Assembly (NCBI RefSeq): GCF_029433095.1
Contig: NZ_JARNTX010000001.1
Coordinates: 2,852,001-2,916,000, forward strand
DNA: 64,000 nucleotides
Source: Hymenobacter sp. YC55
Lineage (GTDB): Bacteria > Bacteroidota > Bacteroidia > Cytophagales > Hymenobacteraceae
Direction of reading: 5' to 3'
The notes beneath the pieces were generated by a model that had not been told where the DNA came from, made no database searches, and saw nothing but the letters and a program-made list of their open reading frames with translations. Both the position numbers and the translations under genes were made by a program. Positions 1 through 9,104 of this stretch are shown here, piece by piece (position 1 is the stretch's first letter; each line of letters opens with the position of its first letter).

Positions 1-282
1 GCTAGCAGTTGCAGGGCCACTCGTTGGTGATTGTCTTGCATGGTTTGAAGATATCAGTTGCTAACACGACCTGTATGCGCTTGTCGTGAAGTGGTAAGAG
101 GTTGGCGCCCAAGGGTAAGATGGCCGGCCAGGGTCTGCTATACCTTCGCTGTCATGGAAACACTCACTATCGCGCTGCTGGTGGCTGTACACGGCCTCTT
201 CGCGCCCCCATCGTCCAAGGCTGCTTCTGACCAGGCTGCCTACCCTTCATTCCTCATTTCTTCGCCCCAACCCCTTACCTCC

Positions 283-681
283 ATGGAACAACAAGCCGAG
301 CAAACCGTCCGCAAATTCCTTACCGCCGTGCAGAAAGGCGACCAAGCGCAACTCGCATCCTCCCTCCACGACAACGTTGAGTGGCATCAGCCCGGCAACA
401 ACAAGTTTGCGGGACTTAAAAAATCGAAAGCAGAGGTGTTTCAAATGGTGGGCGGCATGTACGAAATGTCGGCCAATACGCTGGCTCTTACCGCTGTCGA
501 TGTGATGGCCGTGAACGGCAACCGGGTTGCTTGCCTGCTGCACTGGAAAGGCGCCCAACCTCCCGGCGACGTGCTGGACGTCGATAACATCGACGTCTAC
601 ACTGTAGAGAACGGCCAGATTACGCAAGCCACCGTGTATTCCGCCGATCTTACGCAGGAAGACCGGTTCTGGGGCAAGTAA
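283..681 (+). CDS. NTF2-like / SnoaL-like protein
   Basis: The reading frame is open from 58, but the recognisable fold starts at the ATG at 283, giving about 132 residues, a normal length for a stand-alone NTF2-like domain. The pattern is the usual one: an N-terminal helix (EQTVRKFLTAVQKGD) followed by the 'LHDNVEWHQPG' turn and alternating strands ending in YTVENGQITQATVYS. Such cone-shaped proteins bind or isomerise small polar molecules, but the family is too diverse to name a substrate. An upstream ATG at 154 would add a hydrophobic stretch (LTIALLVAVHGLFA) that could be a signal peptide, so an exported version starting there is possible. No operon partner: the next gene is 230 bases away. 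Confidence 0.7.
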   Translation: MEQQAEQTVRKFLTAVQKGDQAQLASSLHDNVEWHQPGNNKFAGLKKSKAEVFQMVGGMYEMSANTLALTAVDVMAVNGNRVACLLHWKGAQPPGDVLDVDNIDVYTVENGQITQATVYSADLTQEDRFWGK

Positions 682-700
682 GCGGCAGTCAATAACCGTA

Positions 701-753
701 CTTGCCCCCGGCTGACACTACCGCAGCGTTTCGTGGGGTCGGCCGGGGGCAAG
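701..753 (+). terminator. Hairpin downstream of the NTF2-like gene
   Basis: A perfect 12-base inverted repeat (CTTGCCCCCGGC at 701-712, its complement at 742-753) with a 29-base loop begins 20 bases after the stop codon at 681. There is no T-run, so it is a stabilising or weak terminator structure rather than a classic intrinsic terminator. Confidence 0.35.
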
Positions 754-911
754 GCGTGAAGACAGGTAGCAGAACGGGGTGGGCATAATTTGCTAGAGTC
801 CGTTTTGTGGCATTGTTTAAGTTACTAAGAGTCAGCGGTAAGCCTTGGATTTTGTGCGCAGCCCCAACAATTACTGGCTCGGGACGGTAGCTAGCGCATA
901 AAACAAGTTGT

Positions 912-2210
912 ATGACTGATACAGTGCTTATTGTTGGGGCCGGCGCCGCCGGGTTGTATGCCGCCCGTACGCTAGTCCAAGCGGGCCGCAGCGTGGTGGT
1001 GCTCGAAGCCCGCAACCGCCCCGGCGGCCGGATTCACACGTTCACCGACGCGGGCTTTTCGGCCCCCACCGAGGCGGGAGCCGAATTTATGCATGGGGCC
1101 GTACCCCTGACGCGAGGCTTGCTCGACGAAGCCGGCTTGACCAGCTTCCCTACCACCGGCTCCACTTACCAAGTAATCAAGGGGCACCTCCACGAATCCG
1201 AAGATTTCATTCAGGAGGTGCCACAGCTACTCGAACAGTTGCACGCCCTGCCCCACGACATGCCCCTAGCCGACTTTCTTACCGAATACTTCGGCGAGGA
1301 ACAGTACGCCCCTATGCGCGAGCAAGTCACGCGCTTCGCGGAAGGCTATGACGCCGCCGATGCCCAACGGGCCAGCTCGTTTGCTTTGCGCGAAGAACTA
1401 AGCGGCGGCGGCTTCGACGATTCGCCCCACCCCGAAGGCACCTACGGCAACCTGATGGCACGACTCGTTGCAGAAGTGGAGGCAGCAGGAGGTACATTCC
1501 ACTTCTCCACCGTCGTGCAAGAAATACGCTGGCAGCCCGGCCAAGTGGACATTCGCACCGCCGACGGGCGCCGCCTTCAGGCGGCACAGGTGCTGCTTAC
1601 TGTGCCGCTAGGCATCTGGCAAGCACCACCCGACAGCCCGAGCTACATCCGCATCGAGCCGGAATTGCCGGAGCACCGGGCAGCAGCGGCCAACTTGGGA
1701 TACGGGGCCGTTATCAAGGTGCTACTAGAATTCAAGGACGCTTTCTGGCAGCAGGCCTCGCCGCAGCTAACGCAACCGATGCCCGATTTGAGCTTTCTGT
1801 TTTCGGATGCGCCCTTCCCTACTTGGTGGTCGCAATTGCCCGACCCGCGCCCCTTGCTCACGGGTTGGCTGGCTGGTCCCGCCGCCACTCGCCTCCGCAC
1901 CACCCCCGCCGAAACACTGCTTGCCCAGGCGCTGGACTCGTTGGCCGGTCTGCTCGGTACTACGCCTGCGTTTTTGCGCAGTCAGCTTCTAGCGCACCGC
2001 ATTGTTAATTGGGCTGCTGATCCTTATGCGCTTGGGGCATATGCCTATACTACTGTGGGCGCCAGCGAACAACGGACCACGCTGGGTACACCGGTTGCCA
2101 ATACACTTTTCATTGCCGGCGAAGGCGTATATGATGGACCCTACATTGGCACTGTGGAAGCCGCACTCACCAGCGGTGCCGACGCGGCCCGCCAGCTACT
2201 GGACGCTTGA
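912..2210 (+). CDS. Flavin-containing amine oxidase (monoamine oxidase family)
   Basis: FAD-dependent amine oxidase of 432 residues, probably cytoplasmic as no signal peptide is visible. The N terminus has the dinucleotide-binding loop VLIVGAGAAGLYAARTL (residues 5-21), then the conserved VVVLEARNRPGGRIHT stretch that contacts the FAD. The C terminus carries the second FAD motif, FIAGEGVYDGPYIGTVEAAL, typical of the family. Family members oxidise primary or secondary amines to imines with hydrogen peroxide release; the actual substrate (polyamine, aromatic amine or amino acid) cannot be told from sequence. It stands alone, with about 600 bases of non-coding DNA after it. The length fits the bacterial family. 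Confidence 0.88.
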   Translation: MTDTVLIVGAGAAGLYAARTLVQAGRSVVVLEARNRPGGRIHTFTDAGFSAPTEAGAEFMHGAVPLTRGLLDEAGLTSFPTTGSTYQVIKGHLHESEDFIQEVPQLLEQLHALPHDMPLADFLTEYFGEEQYAPMREQVTRFAEGYDAADAQRASSFALREELSGGGFDDSPHPEGTYGNLMARLVAEVEAAGGTFHFSTVVQEIRWQPGQVDIRTADGRRLQAAQVLLTVPLGIWQAPPDSPSYIRIEPELPEHRAAAANLGYGAVIKVLLEFKDAFWQQASPQLTQPMPDLSFLFSDAPFPTWWSQLPDPRPLLTGWLAGPAATRLRTTPAETLLAQALDSLAGLLGTTPAFLRSQLLAHRIVNWAADPYALGAYAYTTVGASEQRTTLGTPVANTLFIAGEGVYDGPYIGTVEAALTSGADAARQLLDA

Positions 2211-2251
2211 TGTACTTGCCGACTAAAGCCTGCACAAGCAGAAAAATATCC

Positions 2252-2322
2252 TTCCGAGCGGAGGAAGGAATCTACTTTAACTTGTTGAACGGGTTACTCT
2301 AGATTCCTCCCTCTGGTCGGAA
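2252..2322. repeat. Imperfect inverted repeat (TTCCGA...GGAATCTA type)
   Basis: The arms 2252-2274 and 2300-2322 pair over 23 bases with a few mismatches. The ending AGATTCCTCC and the TTCCGA start are shared with the hairpin at 35800-35878 after rhaM, so the two are probably members of one small dispersed family. Confidence 0.5.
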
Positions 2323-2546
2323 TGAAAAGCGGCACTTTAAAACAGGTCGTTCACTAAGTCAGGCGCAAAAAGAAACAGGTGGAGAAGTACGGCCGCCGAG
2401 CCTGCTTCCCCACCTGCGCTGTTTCGGGTGCACTTGGCTTGCTTTGCAGCGAGCTTCGCGCATCCCCCAGCTGTTTTCTTCAACAACCTCTTTGGGTTGC
2501 CTTGCTTTCGCGCCTTGCCCTAGTAAAAAACTAAGGCAGCAGGCAT

Positions 2547-2578
2547 AAAAAAAGCCTTCCAGGTGAGTGGAAGGCTTT
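2547..2578 (-). terminator. Intrinsic terminator, minus strand
   Basis: A perfect 10-base stem (AAAGCCTTCC at 2551-2560, complement at 2569-2578) with an 8-base loop. The A-run at 2547-2553 becomes a T-run on the minus strand, so it ends transcripts coming from the nuclease gene that stops at 2806, leaving a roughly 230-base 3' untranslated stretch. Confidence 0.75.
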
Positions 2579-2805
2579 CAAAGGAAAATCAATTGATGAT
2601 TTTATATTTCCAATGGTGCAATAGCCTTCCAAGCTCGAACCGAATTATTGTTCGAATTATTGTTGGAAATATTATTGCAGAAAAGACGCATTTGGCTACT
2701 CGTTTTGCTGACGTTTACGCAAGTATAAAGTGCGGGTTAAGCAATTCCAAGCAAAATCATAGATACTTTGTCGGCAGGTTGCAGCGGAACACTGCTTACA
2801 CTTCG

Positions 2806-3618
2806 CTAGTCGTCTCCTAGCAACGAGTCGCGCACTTCGCGGATAGCCCCGGCAACGGCGCTTGGCACTAGGGTATCGGGGTGCAGCAGCTTGAGGAGTC
2901 GCAGGTACTTGCTGCGCCCTTCGGCCAGCATATGCGGCGGCACTTCAATGACGAACAAGCTAAACGGTTCCACTTTCTGCACGCCTACCAGCAAGAAACG
3001 GTCGGCATTTAGGGCGTCGGAGTAGAAAGCGGCTTGGCGGTCGTAGTCGTAGCCCGTGCACTGCGAGTAGAAGTGGTCATGGTCGCGGGCCAAGGTGGTT
3101 TTAAAATCGACGATGGTGTAGGGTTGGCCGGGCTGGTCGATGATGAGGTCCGCGCGGAGCTTGCAGAGGGTGCCCGTGGTGGGCTCGGTAAAGATGCAGC
3201 TCGGCTCGGGCATGCCCGTTTCCAGCAGCTTATTTAGCTCGGGATTGAGCTTCACCCCATCTACCATCCACCAAATCAAACTGTCGTTGATGCCCGGCAG
3301 GCCCGGTTCGTACAGGTCGGGCTCTAGCAGCGCGGTGTGGAATGCCGTGCCTAAGCCTAAGGCGCCTTGTGAACTAGTGGAGCGGGGCGGGCGGCCGTGG
3401 AGGGCATCGCGCAGCCGCGAAAGGTCGGAGTTGGCAATGGCGGGCAGTGCTCGGTAATCGTCGTAGGGGACGCGTAGCAGCTCGGGACGCGGGGTGGGGT
3501 TCGGTTCAGTCACGGGGAAGCAACAACGATTGTCCTGAAAAGGCTCCGGTGGAAAGGAGGGTTCTACTAATGATAAGGCTTTTTCAGGAAATGCGGCAAG
3601 GCGTACTAGCGCTGCCAT
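2806..3618 (-). CDS. RecE/exodeoxyribonuclease VIII-like PD-(D/E)XK nuclease
   Basis: A 270-residue protein matching the phage-type exodeoxyribonuclease VIII / DUF3799 nuclease pattern. In order: the YDDYRALPAIANSDLSRL segment, GTAFHTALLEPD (conserved His), the substrate-side KLRADLII strand, the catalytic IVDFKTT strand (the D and K of the PD-(D/E)XK core) and the YDRQAAFYSDAL motif that closes the site. Proteins of this group degrade or process double-stranded DNA ends, usually in phage recombination. No RecT-like annealing protein or other phage gene is nearby, so this is an orphan: a prophage remnant or a domesticated nuclease. The ATG at 3618 is used; a slightly later start would also fit. 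Terminator at 2547-2578. Confidence 0.75.
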   Translation of the reverse strand: MAALVRLAAFPEKALSLVEPSFPPEPFQDNRCCFPVTEPNPTPRPELLRVPYDDYRALPAIANSDLSRLRDALHGRPPRSTSSQGALGLGTAFHTALLEPDLYEPGLPGINDSLIWWMVDGVKLNPELNKLLETGMPEPSCIFTEPTTGTLCKLRADLIIDQPGQPYTIVDFKTTLARDHDHFYSQCTGYDYDRQAAFYSDALNADRFLLVGVQKVEPFSLFVIEVPPHMLAEGRSKYLRLLKLLHPDTLVPSAVAGAIREVRDSLLGDD

Positions 3619-4181
3619 TTCAAGGTCACTGATAAGGTGTTTATCATCAGTCGGTAAGTACTAATCGAGTAATCTTTTTTCTTTTTCTAAGGCTTCTACT
3701 TTATGGCCGTATCAGCCCCACCCCTGAGTTGGTAAAGCAACTTATACTCCTCGCAGTAATAACTATGCCTGACCGGACATCCGCGTTGTCAAAGCATTTG
3801 GTATGCTTATGTTGCCACCACGACCGGTCATGCTGAGCGCAGCCGAAGCATCTTGCGTGGTGAGGTTGTGGTACTATTGTCATGCTGAGCGCAGTCGAAG
3901 CATCTCGCTCGACTCGTTGAGCTCATTAGGGGGTTACCACACTAGCGAGATGCTTCGGCTGCGCTCAGCATGACGGTTACTTTAGCAACGTCAGCACGCG
4001 AGATGCTTCGACTGCGCCTCCGGCTGCGCTCAGCATGACCGGTAGGACCGGTAGTGGTCGCAACGGCAACTGATGGGATGCTTGACTGCGTCACCTGCTC
4101 AGTTTGACGGTTAGCACGTAAGGCTTCGGCAAATGCAGTGAGTGGAGAAACTTTATATGGTGACTTAACTAGTCAAGCTTT
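3619..4181. other. Gene-free stretch containing repeat cluster 1
   Basis: No gene is supported here. Most of the gap is the repeat cluster at 3827-4039. A decayed copy of the same core (ending CACCTGCTCAGTTTGAC) follows at about 4080-4110. Confidence 0.6.
3827..4039. repeat. Dispersed palindromic repeat, cluster 1
   Basis: Four copies of the core GTCATGCTGAGC-(N)-GAAGCATC, two forward then two reverse. The middle pair is a B-tail/A-tail unit (TCGACTCGTTG facing TACCACACTAGC). The last copy has an internal duplication (GCGCCTCCGGCTGCGC). See the finding on this family. Confidence 0.9.
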
Positions 4182-4823
4182 TTAAACAGAAGGCGCATCA
4201 CTGCTTAGCCGTGGCCGGGCAATTACGCGGGCGGGGGCGCCATCGGCACCGGTGATTTTCAGGGGCAGACAAATCAGGTCGTAGAGGCCGGGCTCCACGT
4301 GTTGCAATGCCAGGCCCTCGATGATGCTAATGCCGGCTCGGAGCAGAATATTGTGCGTGTCGGCGGGGCCCACAGACAGGTAATCGACGCCTACGCATAC
4401 TACGCCTTGCTCGCGCAGCCACTCGGCCGCATCAGCACGGACGCGCACAAAATCGGGGTTGAAGGGGGCTTGTGCCCACTCCCGGTCGGAATTGCGGGTT
4501 TTGAAAATCAACCGTTCACCTGGTTGCAGCAGCAAGCCTTCCAGCTCGGGGCGCGTGATGAAGTGCGGGTCCTGAATGGCTACCACATGCGCTGGCCCCA
4601 TAAGCGTGCTCAGATCCAGCGCGGCCACATCGGCGCCGTCGTCGAGGAAGTGCAGGGCCGCATCGACGTGGGTGGCCGTGTGTACACTGAGGCTCATTTC
4701 CGTGACGTTGGCCGCATCGCCGCGCTGAATGCTCAGCGTCTTTTTGATGTGAACGGGCGCATTGTCAGGCCAGTAGGCCATGCCATCGGAAATCGGGGTA
4801 GTGAGGTCAAGCCAGCCGGACAT
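4182..4823 (-). CDS. Cyclase-family (kynurenine formamidase-like) metal hydrolase
   Basis: A 213-residue member of the cyclase / kynurenine formamidase family, manganese- or zinc-dependent amide or lactone hydrolases. The opening LDLTTPISDGMAYWPD and the metal motif HTATHVDAALHF (a variant of HxGTHxDxxxHF) are clear; the later GVDYLSVGP and EGLALQHVEPGLYDLICLPLK segments also match. The frame is open to 4898, but the ATG at 4823 begins right at the conserved start (MSGWLDLTTP), so I use it. Activity on N-formylkynurenine is only one possibility; no tryptophan-catabolism genes lie nearby. It reads alone, 175 bases downstream of the glucosidase stop. Confidence 0.82.
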   Translation of the reverse strand: MSGWLDLTTPISDGMAYWPDNAPVHIKKTLSIQRGDAANVTEMSLSVHTATHVDAALHFLDDGADVAALDLSTLMGPAHVVAIQDPHFITRPELEGLLLQPGERLIFKTRNSDREWAQAPFNPDFVRVRADAAEWLREQGVVCVGVDYLSVGPADTHNILLRAGISIIEGLALQHVEPGLYDLICLPLKITGADGAPARVIARPRLSSDAPSV

Positions 4824-4998
4824 ACAAAACAAGGTATAGCACCAGCTTTTGAGTTGGTGCGCATGACAGAAGTAGCGCGAAGCCTCCGCTTCGCGCATTG
4901 TTGCATATATCGGTTACGGACGAGCACGACTGCACGTTCCATAGAAAGCAGAGCCAACTCTGGCGTTTGCCCGTGGTAGCATGGCCGTTCGGCTACTC

Positions 4999-7644
4999 CT
5001 ACTCCCCTAGCCTAGGTTGCAGTAGCTTGGCAATGAGGCCCGTCCAGCCGGTTTGGTGGCTGGCCCCAAGACCCTTGCCGTTGTCGCCGTGGAAATACTC
5101 GTGGAACAGCAGGTAGTCACGGAAATTAGGGTCTTGCTGGAGCTGCTTGTCGTCGGCGTAGATCGGACGGTGGCCGTTGCTGTCGCGCAAGAACAGCTTG
5201 GTGAGGCGGCTGGTGAGGGCATGCGAGATTTCCAGCAGGGTGCAGTACTGCCCCGAGCCGGTAGGATATTCCACCTTGAAATCGGGCCCGTAGTAGTGGT
5301 AGAAGCGTTGTAACGACTCCACTATCATGAAGTTCATGGGCATCCAAATGGGGCCGCGCCAGTTGCTGTTGCCCCCGAACAAGGACGTGCTAGATTCGCC
5401 CGGCTCGTAGTCGACCCGGGAGTTGGCGCCGTCGGAGTGCTCGAACACATAAGGGTTCTGCTGGTGGTAGCGCGACATCGAGCGCACCCCGTATTCCGAC
5501 AAGAACTCGGCCTCGTCGAGCATGCGGCGCAACAGCTTTTTCATGCGGTGCCCGCGCAGCAACGACAGCAGGTGCGTTTGCCCTTTGCCGGGTTCCTGCC
5601 AGCGCGAAACCATAGTGGCCAGCAAGGGGCGGTTTTCCAGAAACCAGTTCATACGGCTTACAAACTGCGGCACATTTTTCAGCGCGTCTTCTTCCAGCAC
5701 TTCCACCGCAAACAGCGGCACCAGCCCCACCATGGACCGCAGGCGCAGCGGCGTGCGCTTGTTGTTGTCTTCGTTGAGCAGCACGTCGTAGTAGAACTCG
5801 TCTTGATCGTCCCACAGATCTAGTTGCAACTCCGCCACGTTGGCCATGGCGTAGGCGATGTAGAGGAAGTGCTCGAAGAACTTGCTGGCCATGTCTTGAT
5901 ACACTGGGTTGGTTTTAGCCAGCTCCAGCGCAATACGCATCATATTCAAGGCAAACATGGCCATCCAGCTTGTGCCATCGGCTTGCTCGATGTGGCCGCC
6001 GGTGGGCAGCGGGGCGCTTCTATCGAATACCCCAATATTATCGAGCCCGAGGAAGCCACCTTCGAAAACGTTGCGGCCGTTCAGGTCTTTGCGGTTCACC
6101 CACCACGTGAAGTTGAGCAGCAGCCGGTGAAACATGGTTTGCAAAAAGGCAGTATCGGCGGGGCCGTTGTGCTTGCGGTCCATCTGGTACACGCGCCAGG
6201 TGGCATAGGCGTGCACTGGGGGGTTTACGTCGCTCAGGTTCCACTCGTAGGCCGGCAGCAGGCCGTTGGGGTGCATGTACCAGTCGCGGGTGAGCAGCAA
6301 AAGCTGGCTTTTGGCAAACTCCACGTCCACTAGCGCCAGCGGAATGCAGTGAAAAGCGAGGTCCCAAGCAGCGTACCAAGGGTACTCCCACTTGTCGGGC
6401 ATCGAAATGACGTCGAAGTTGTTGAGTTGCTCCCAAGCTGAGTTGCGGCCTTGGCGGCGCTGGGCTGGCGGGGTCGGTTGGGCGGGGTCGCCGTGCAGCC
6501 ACTGCCACACGTCGTAGTAGTAGAACTGCTTGCTCCAGAGCATGCCGGCCAGCGCCTGCCGCTGCACGTTGCGGGCGTCTACGTCGTGCAGGTCGGTTTG
6601 CAAGTGCTGGTAGAACGCATCGGCTTCCTGCCGGCGCAGCTTCATGACGTGCTCGAAATCGGCGAAGGGGTTTTTCAGCTTCGGCGAGGCCAAGCGCAAC
6701 CGCAGCACCCGGCTTTGCCCGGCCGGTATGTGCAGCACATAATGAGCGGCGGCTTTGGTGCCGCACTTTTCCGGGTTCACAGCCTGATGCCGCCCGTGCA
6801 CCACGTAGTCGTTGATGCCGTCCTTCTGGTAAGGCTCCACGTTCGGGCAATTGTGCAGCCGCTCTAAGTTGCTTTCGTTGTCGCAGAAAAGTAGCTCTGG
6901 CAGTTCGCCGTCTAGCGGCTCGCAGTGCAGCATGAGGTCGGGCAGGTTGTCGTGCTGAATCTGCACCTGCCCAGCTTCCGTGGCCCGGAGTTCGGGCTTG
7001 TAGTTGTCGTAGCCCCAGCTCCACGTGTTGCGAAACCAGAGCTGCGGCAGCACGTGCAGCGGCGCATCCTGCTCGCCGCGGTTGTGCACTGTTATCTGAA
7101 GCAGGATGTCGTGGGGGTCGGCCTTGGCGTAGTCGAGGAAGATGTCGAAGTAGCGGCTGTTGTGGAATATCTGCGTGTCATTGAGCTCGAATTCCGGCTT
7201 CAGGCGGCCCCGGCGGGCGTTTTCATGTACTAGCCACTCGTACGGAAACGTGTGGTGCGGATACTTGTAGAGCATCCGCATGTAGGAATGCGTGGGGGTA
7301 TTGTCGAGGTAGTAATACAGTTCCTTGACGTCCTCGCCGTGGTTGCCTTCGGGCCCGCTGAGGCCGAAGAAACGCTCTTTTAAGATTGGGTCGTGGCCGT
7401 TCCAGAAGCCGGGCGCCAAGCACAATAGTTGCTTTTGGTCGCAAATACCGCCGATGCCTTCCTCGCCCCACCGGTAGGCGCGGCTGCGGGCTTGGTCGTG
7501 GGTGGTGTAGGTCCAGGGTTGGCCATCGGCGCTGTAGTCTTCGCGCACCGTTCCCCACTGCCGGTCACTTACATAGGGCCCAAATTGGTGCCAGCGCGCT
7601 TTCCCTTTGTGTTCTTCGTGTTGCCGTTCTTGCTCTTTCGTCAT
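4999..7644 (-). CDS. GH63/MGH1-like glucosidase
   Basis: A cytoplasmic-looking (no signal peptide) 881-residue glycosidase with the large (alpha/alpha)6-barrel of GH63-like enzymes. The N-terminal third (RAYRWGEEGIGGICD, KERFFGLSGPEGNHGEDVKE) is the beta-sandwich, and the catalytic barrel carries PDKWEYPWYAAWDLAFHC, LDNIGVFDRS and NSNWRGPIWMP, which are well-kept blocks in bacterial 'glucosidase' annotations. GH63 enzymes cleave terminal alpha-glucose; bacterial forms of this length are poorly characterised, with glycerate- or trehalose-like glucosides proposed for relatives. The frame is open to 7716, but the ATG at 7644 (MTKEQERQHEE) follows a GGTGAGG stretch and fits the family start better. 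Confidence 0.82.
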   Translation of the reverse strand: MTKEQERQHEEHKGKARWHQFGPYVSDRQWGTVREDYSADGQPWTYTTHDQARSRAYRWGEEGIGGICDQKQLLCLAPGFWNGHDPILKERFFGLSGPEGNHGEDVKELYYYLDNTPTHSYMRMLYKYPHHTFPYEWLVHENARRGRLKPEFELNDTQIFHNSRYFDIFLDYAKADPHDILLQITVHNRGEQDAPLHVLPQLWFRNTWSWGYDNYKPELRATEAGQVQIQHDNLPDLMLHCEPLDGELPELLFCDNESNLERLHNCPNVEPYQKDGINDYVVHGRHQAVNPEKCGTKAAAHYVLHIPAGQSRVLRLRLASPKLKNPFADFEHVMKLRRQEADAFYQHLQTDLHDVDARNVQRQALAGMLWSKQFYYYDVWQWLHGDPAQPTPPAQRRQGRNSAWEQLNNFDVISMPDKWEYPWYAAWDLAFHCIPLALVDVEFAKSQLLLLTRDWYMHPNGLLPAYEWNLSDVNPPVHAYATWRVYQMDRKHNGPADTAFLQTMFHRLLLNFTWWVNRKDLNGRNVFEGGFLGLDNIGVFDRSAPLPTGGHIEQADGTSWMAMFALNMMRIALELAKTNPVYQDMASKFFEHFLYIAYAMANVAELQLDLWDDQDEFYYDVLLNEDNNKRTPLRLRSMVGLVPLFAVEVLEEDALKNVPQFVSRMNWFLENRPLLATMVSRWQEPGKGQTHLLSLLRGHRMKKLLRRMLDEAEFLSEYGVRSMSRYHQQNPYVFEHSDGANSRVDYEPGESSTSLFGGNSNWRGPIWMPMNFMIVESLQRFYHYYGPDFKVEYPTGSGQYCTLLEISHALTSRLTKLFLRDSNGHRPIYADDKQLQQDPNFRDYLLFHEYFHGDNGKGLGASHQTGWTGLIAKLLQPRLGE

Positions 7645-7826
7645 GGACCTCACCCTAAATTTTCCATTCACAAGAAGATAAAAGCTCGGCGTTAAGTTTT
7701 GATGAATTACCGACAAAGGCTATTCTTCTTCTCTAAAAGAGCAGCAAATAGCTGGTGCGAGAAGGGTTAAATATCTTCAAGTGAGGAACTGAAAATAGCT
7801 GACAAACGCAAGAACAACCCGCGCCT

Positions 7827-7975
7827 GTCATGCAGAGCCTGCCGAAGCATCTCGCGTGCTGACGTTGCCAAAGTAACCGTCATGCTGAGCGGAGTCGAAG
7901 CATCTCGCTCGATTCGTTGAACTGATAAGAGGGTTTACCACACTAGCGAGATGCTTCGACTCCGCTCAGCATGAC
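7827..7975. repeat. Dispersed palindromic repeat, cluster 2
   Basis: One forward copy with a C tail (GTGCTGACGTTG), then a B-tail/A-tail inverted pair. Same core as cluster 1. Confidence 0.9.
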
Positions 7976-8008
7976 TGTTCTTATAGATCGTTCATGCATT
8001 AATAAACC

Positions 8009-8042
8009 ATCCCTAGCCCCACTTCAGTTGAGGTGGGGAACT
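8009..8042. repeat. Second palindrome family (CCCCTAG...GGGGAACTAG)
   Basis: CCCTAG-CCCCACTTCAG-TTGAGGTGGGG-AACTAG. The palindrome at 8017-8038 has one mismatched pair. Related copies lie near 35209, 39657, 49809, 52062 and 52264. Confidence 0.7.
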
Positions 8043-8090
8043 AGCTTTCGCAGCTCGCTTAACTTTGATGAGTGTAAGGGCTTTCCTGAC

Positions 8091-8909
8091 TCAGCCATTG
8101 TCGGCGAAGCCGGGGTAGAGGGTCATGCCGCCGTCGGCGAAGAGGGTGATACCGGTGACGTAGTCGGCTTCGTCGGAGGCTAGCCAGACGGCTACGCTGC
8201 CGATGTCGGCGGGGTCGCCGATGCGGCCGTAGGGAATAAGGGTGAGCAGGCTCTTCTCTTCTTCGGGCGTGTCGCGCGCCGACTCGTTGATGGGGGTGGC
8301 AATGGCGCCGGGCCCGATGCTGTTCACCCGGATTTTGTGGGGTGCTAGCTCCTGCGCCATGGTTTTCATGAGCTGCATGATGCCGCCTTTGCTGGTAGCG
8401 TAGTTGACGTGGCCGGCCCACGGAATCACCTCGTGCACGGAGCTCATGCAGATAATCTTGCCGGTGGCCTTGGAAATTTCGGGCTGCGGACCGCGCTTCA
8501 CAAACTCGCGGGCGGCTTCGCGGGCGCACAGGAACTGACCGGTCAGGTTTACGTCAATCACCTTTTGCCACTGCTCCAGCGTCATGTCCAGCAGGGGCGC
8601 GTCCACCTGAATACCGGAGTTGTTGACGAGGATGTGCAGCGTACCAAACTCCTTGCGAATTTGGTCGAACATGGCCAGCACCTCGTCTTCTTTGCTGACG
8701 TCGGCCTTGATGGCAATGGCTTTGCCGCCAGCCTTCGTGATTTGGTCTACTACCTCTTCGGCTCCTTCGGGGCTGTGGGCATAGTTGACAACGACCGTGG
8801 CTCCTTCGGCGGCCATGGCTATGGCTACTCCGGCTCCGATGCCGGAGCTGGCTCCGGTTACTAGGGCTACTTGGTTTTGCAAACGTGGGGTTGCAGCAGG
8901 CGAAGACAT
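8091..8909 (-). CDS. Short-chain dehydrogenase (glucose 1-dehydrogenase-like)
   Basis: A classical SDR of 272 residues. It has the NAD(P) motif TGASSGIGAG near the start, the NNSG motif, and the catalytic Ser / YATSK pair in the middle third (MSSVHEVIPWAGHVNYATSK). The close of the protein, ADGGMTLYPGF, is the pattern of glucose 1-dehydrogenase-type SDRs, which oxidise beta-D-glucose to gluconolactone. Many relatives with this annotation have other sugar or polyol substrates, so substrate is unproven. The frame runs to 8936, but the ATG at 8909 (MSSPAATPRLQ) is closer to the Rossmann fold. Monocistronic and divergent from the acetylesterase gene at 9105. Confidence 0.87.
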   Translation of the reverse strand: MSSPAATPRLQNQVALVTGASSGIGAGVAIAMAAEGATVVVNYAHSPEGAEEVVDQITKAGGKAIAIKADVSKEDEVLAMFDQIRKEFGTLHILVNNSGIQVDAPLLDMTLEQWQKVIDVNLTGQFLCAREAAREFVKRGPQPEISKATGKIICMSSVHEVIPWAGHVNYATSKGGIMQLMKTMAQELAPHKIRVNSIGPGAIATPINESARDTPEEEKSLLTLIPYGRIGDPADIGSVAVWLASDEADYVTGITLFADGGMTLYPGFADNG

Positions 8910-9104
8910 AGTATTGCGGGTTGATGAATACCTCAAGACTAGATTATTGGGCTGTAGGTTACATGAAGTTCGCGTTTCGTGCTCAGCGGACGAGTTGCAC
9001 TCACCTGTTTCTTGCTCACAAGGCCCCTACGCCAAGCATGACAGTACAGGCAGGCGGACTACAGGGCAGATAGTACTTTTAGTGACGCCACCTACCACTC
9101 TTCC

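Larger units (their letters stand above)
2211..2805. other. Gene-free stretch with inverted repeats and AT-rich DNA
   Basis: No convincing gene. It holds an imperfect 23-base inverted repeat (2252-2274 with 2300-2322), a structured GC-rich block around 2375-2520 in which a GAAACAG-GTGG-GAAG segment faces a CTTCCCCACC-CTGTTTC segment, an intrinsic terminator at 2547-2578, and a distinctly AT-rich stretch at about 2585-2800. The AT-rich stretch contains the near-direct repeat GAATTATTGTT at 2641 and 2655. Nothing there reads as a protein or as a tRNA. Confidence 0.6.
7645..8090. other. Gene-free stretch with repeats
   Basis: Holds repeat cluster 2 (7827-7975) and a member of the second palindrome family (8009-8042). 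The first 150 bases, upstream of the glucosidase, are AT-richer and probably contain its promoter. I see no gene. Confidence 0.6.

Noticed and set aside
2375..2520. Structured non-coding RNA
   Set aside because: There is some inverted pairing, but it matches no RNA family I recognise and no promoter is clear.
2585..2660. tRNA gene on the minus strand (a GGTTCGAGC stretch)
   Set aside because: The flanks do not form a T-stem or acceptor stem.
3701..3883. Small frames that translate repeat DNA into peptides such as RCFGCAQHDG or MLSAVEASR
   Set aside because: The same peptide recurs at every repeat cluster because the repeat is open in that frame; the frames are not conserved genes.
4824..4998. 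Short plus-strand frames between the cyclase and the glucosidase
   Set aside because: No conserved motif, and the interval is of normal promoter size.
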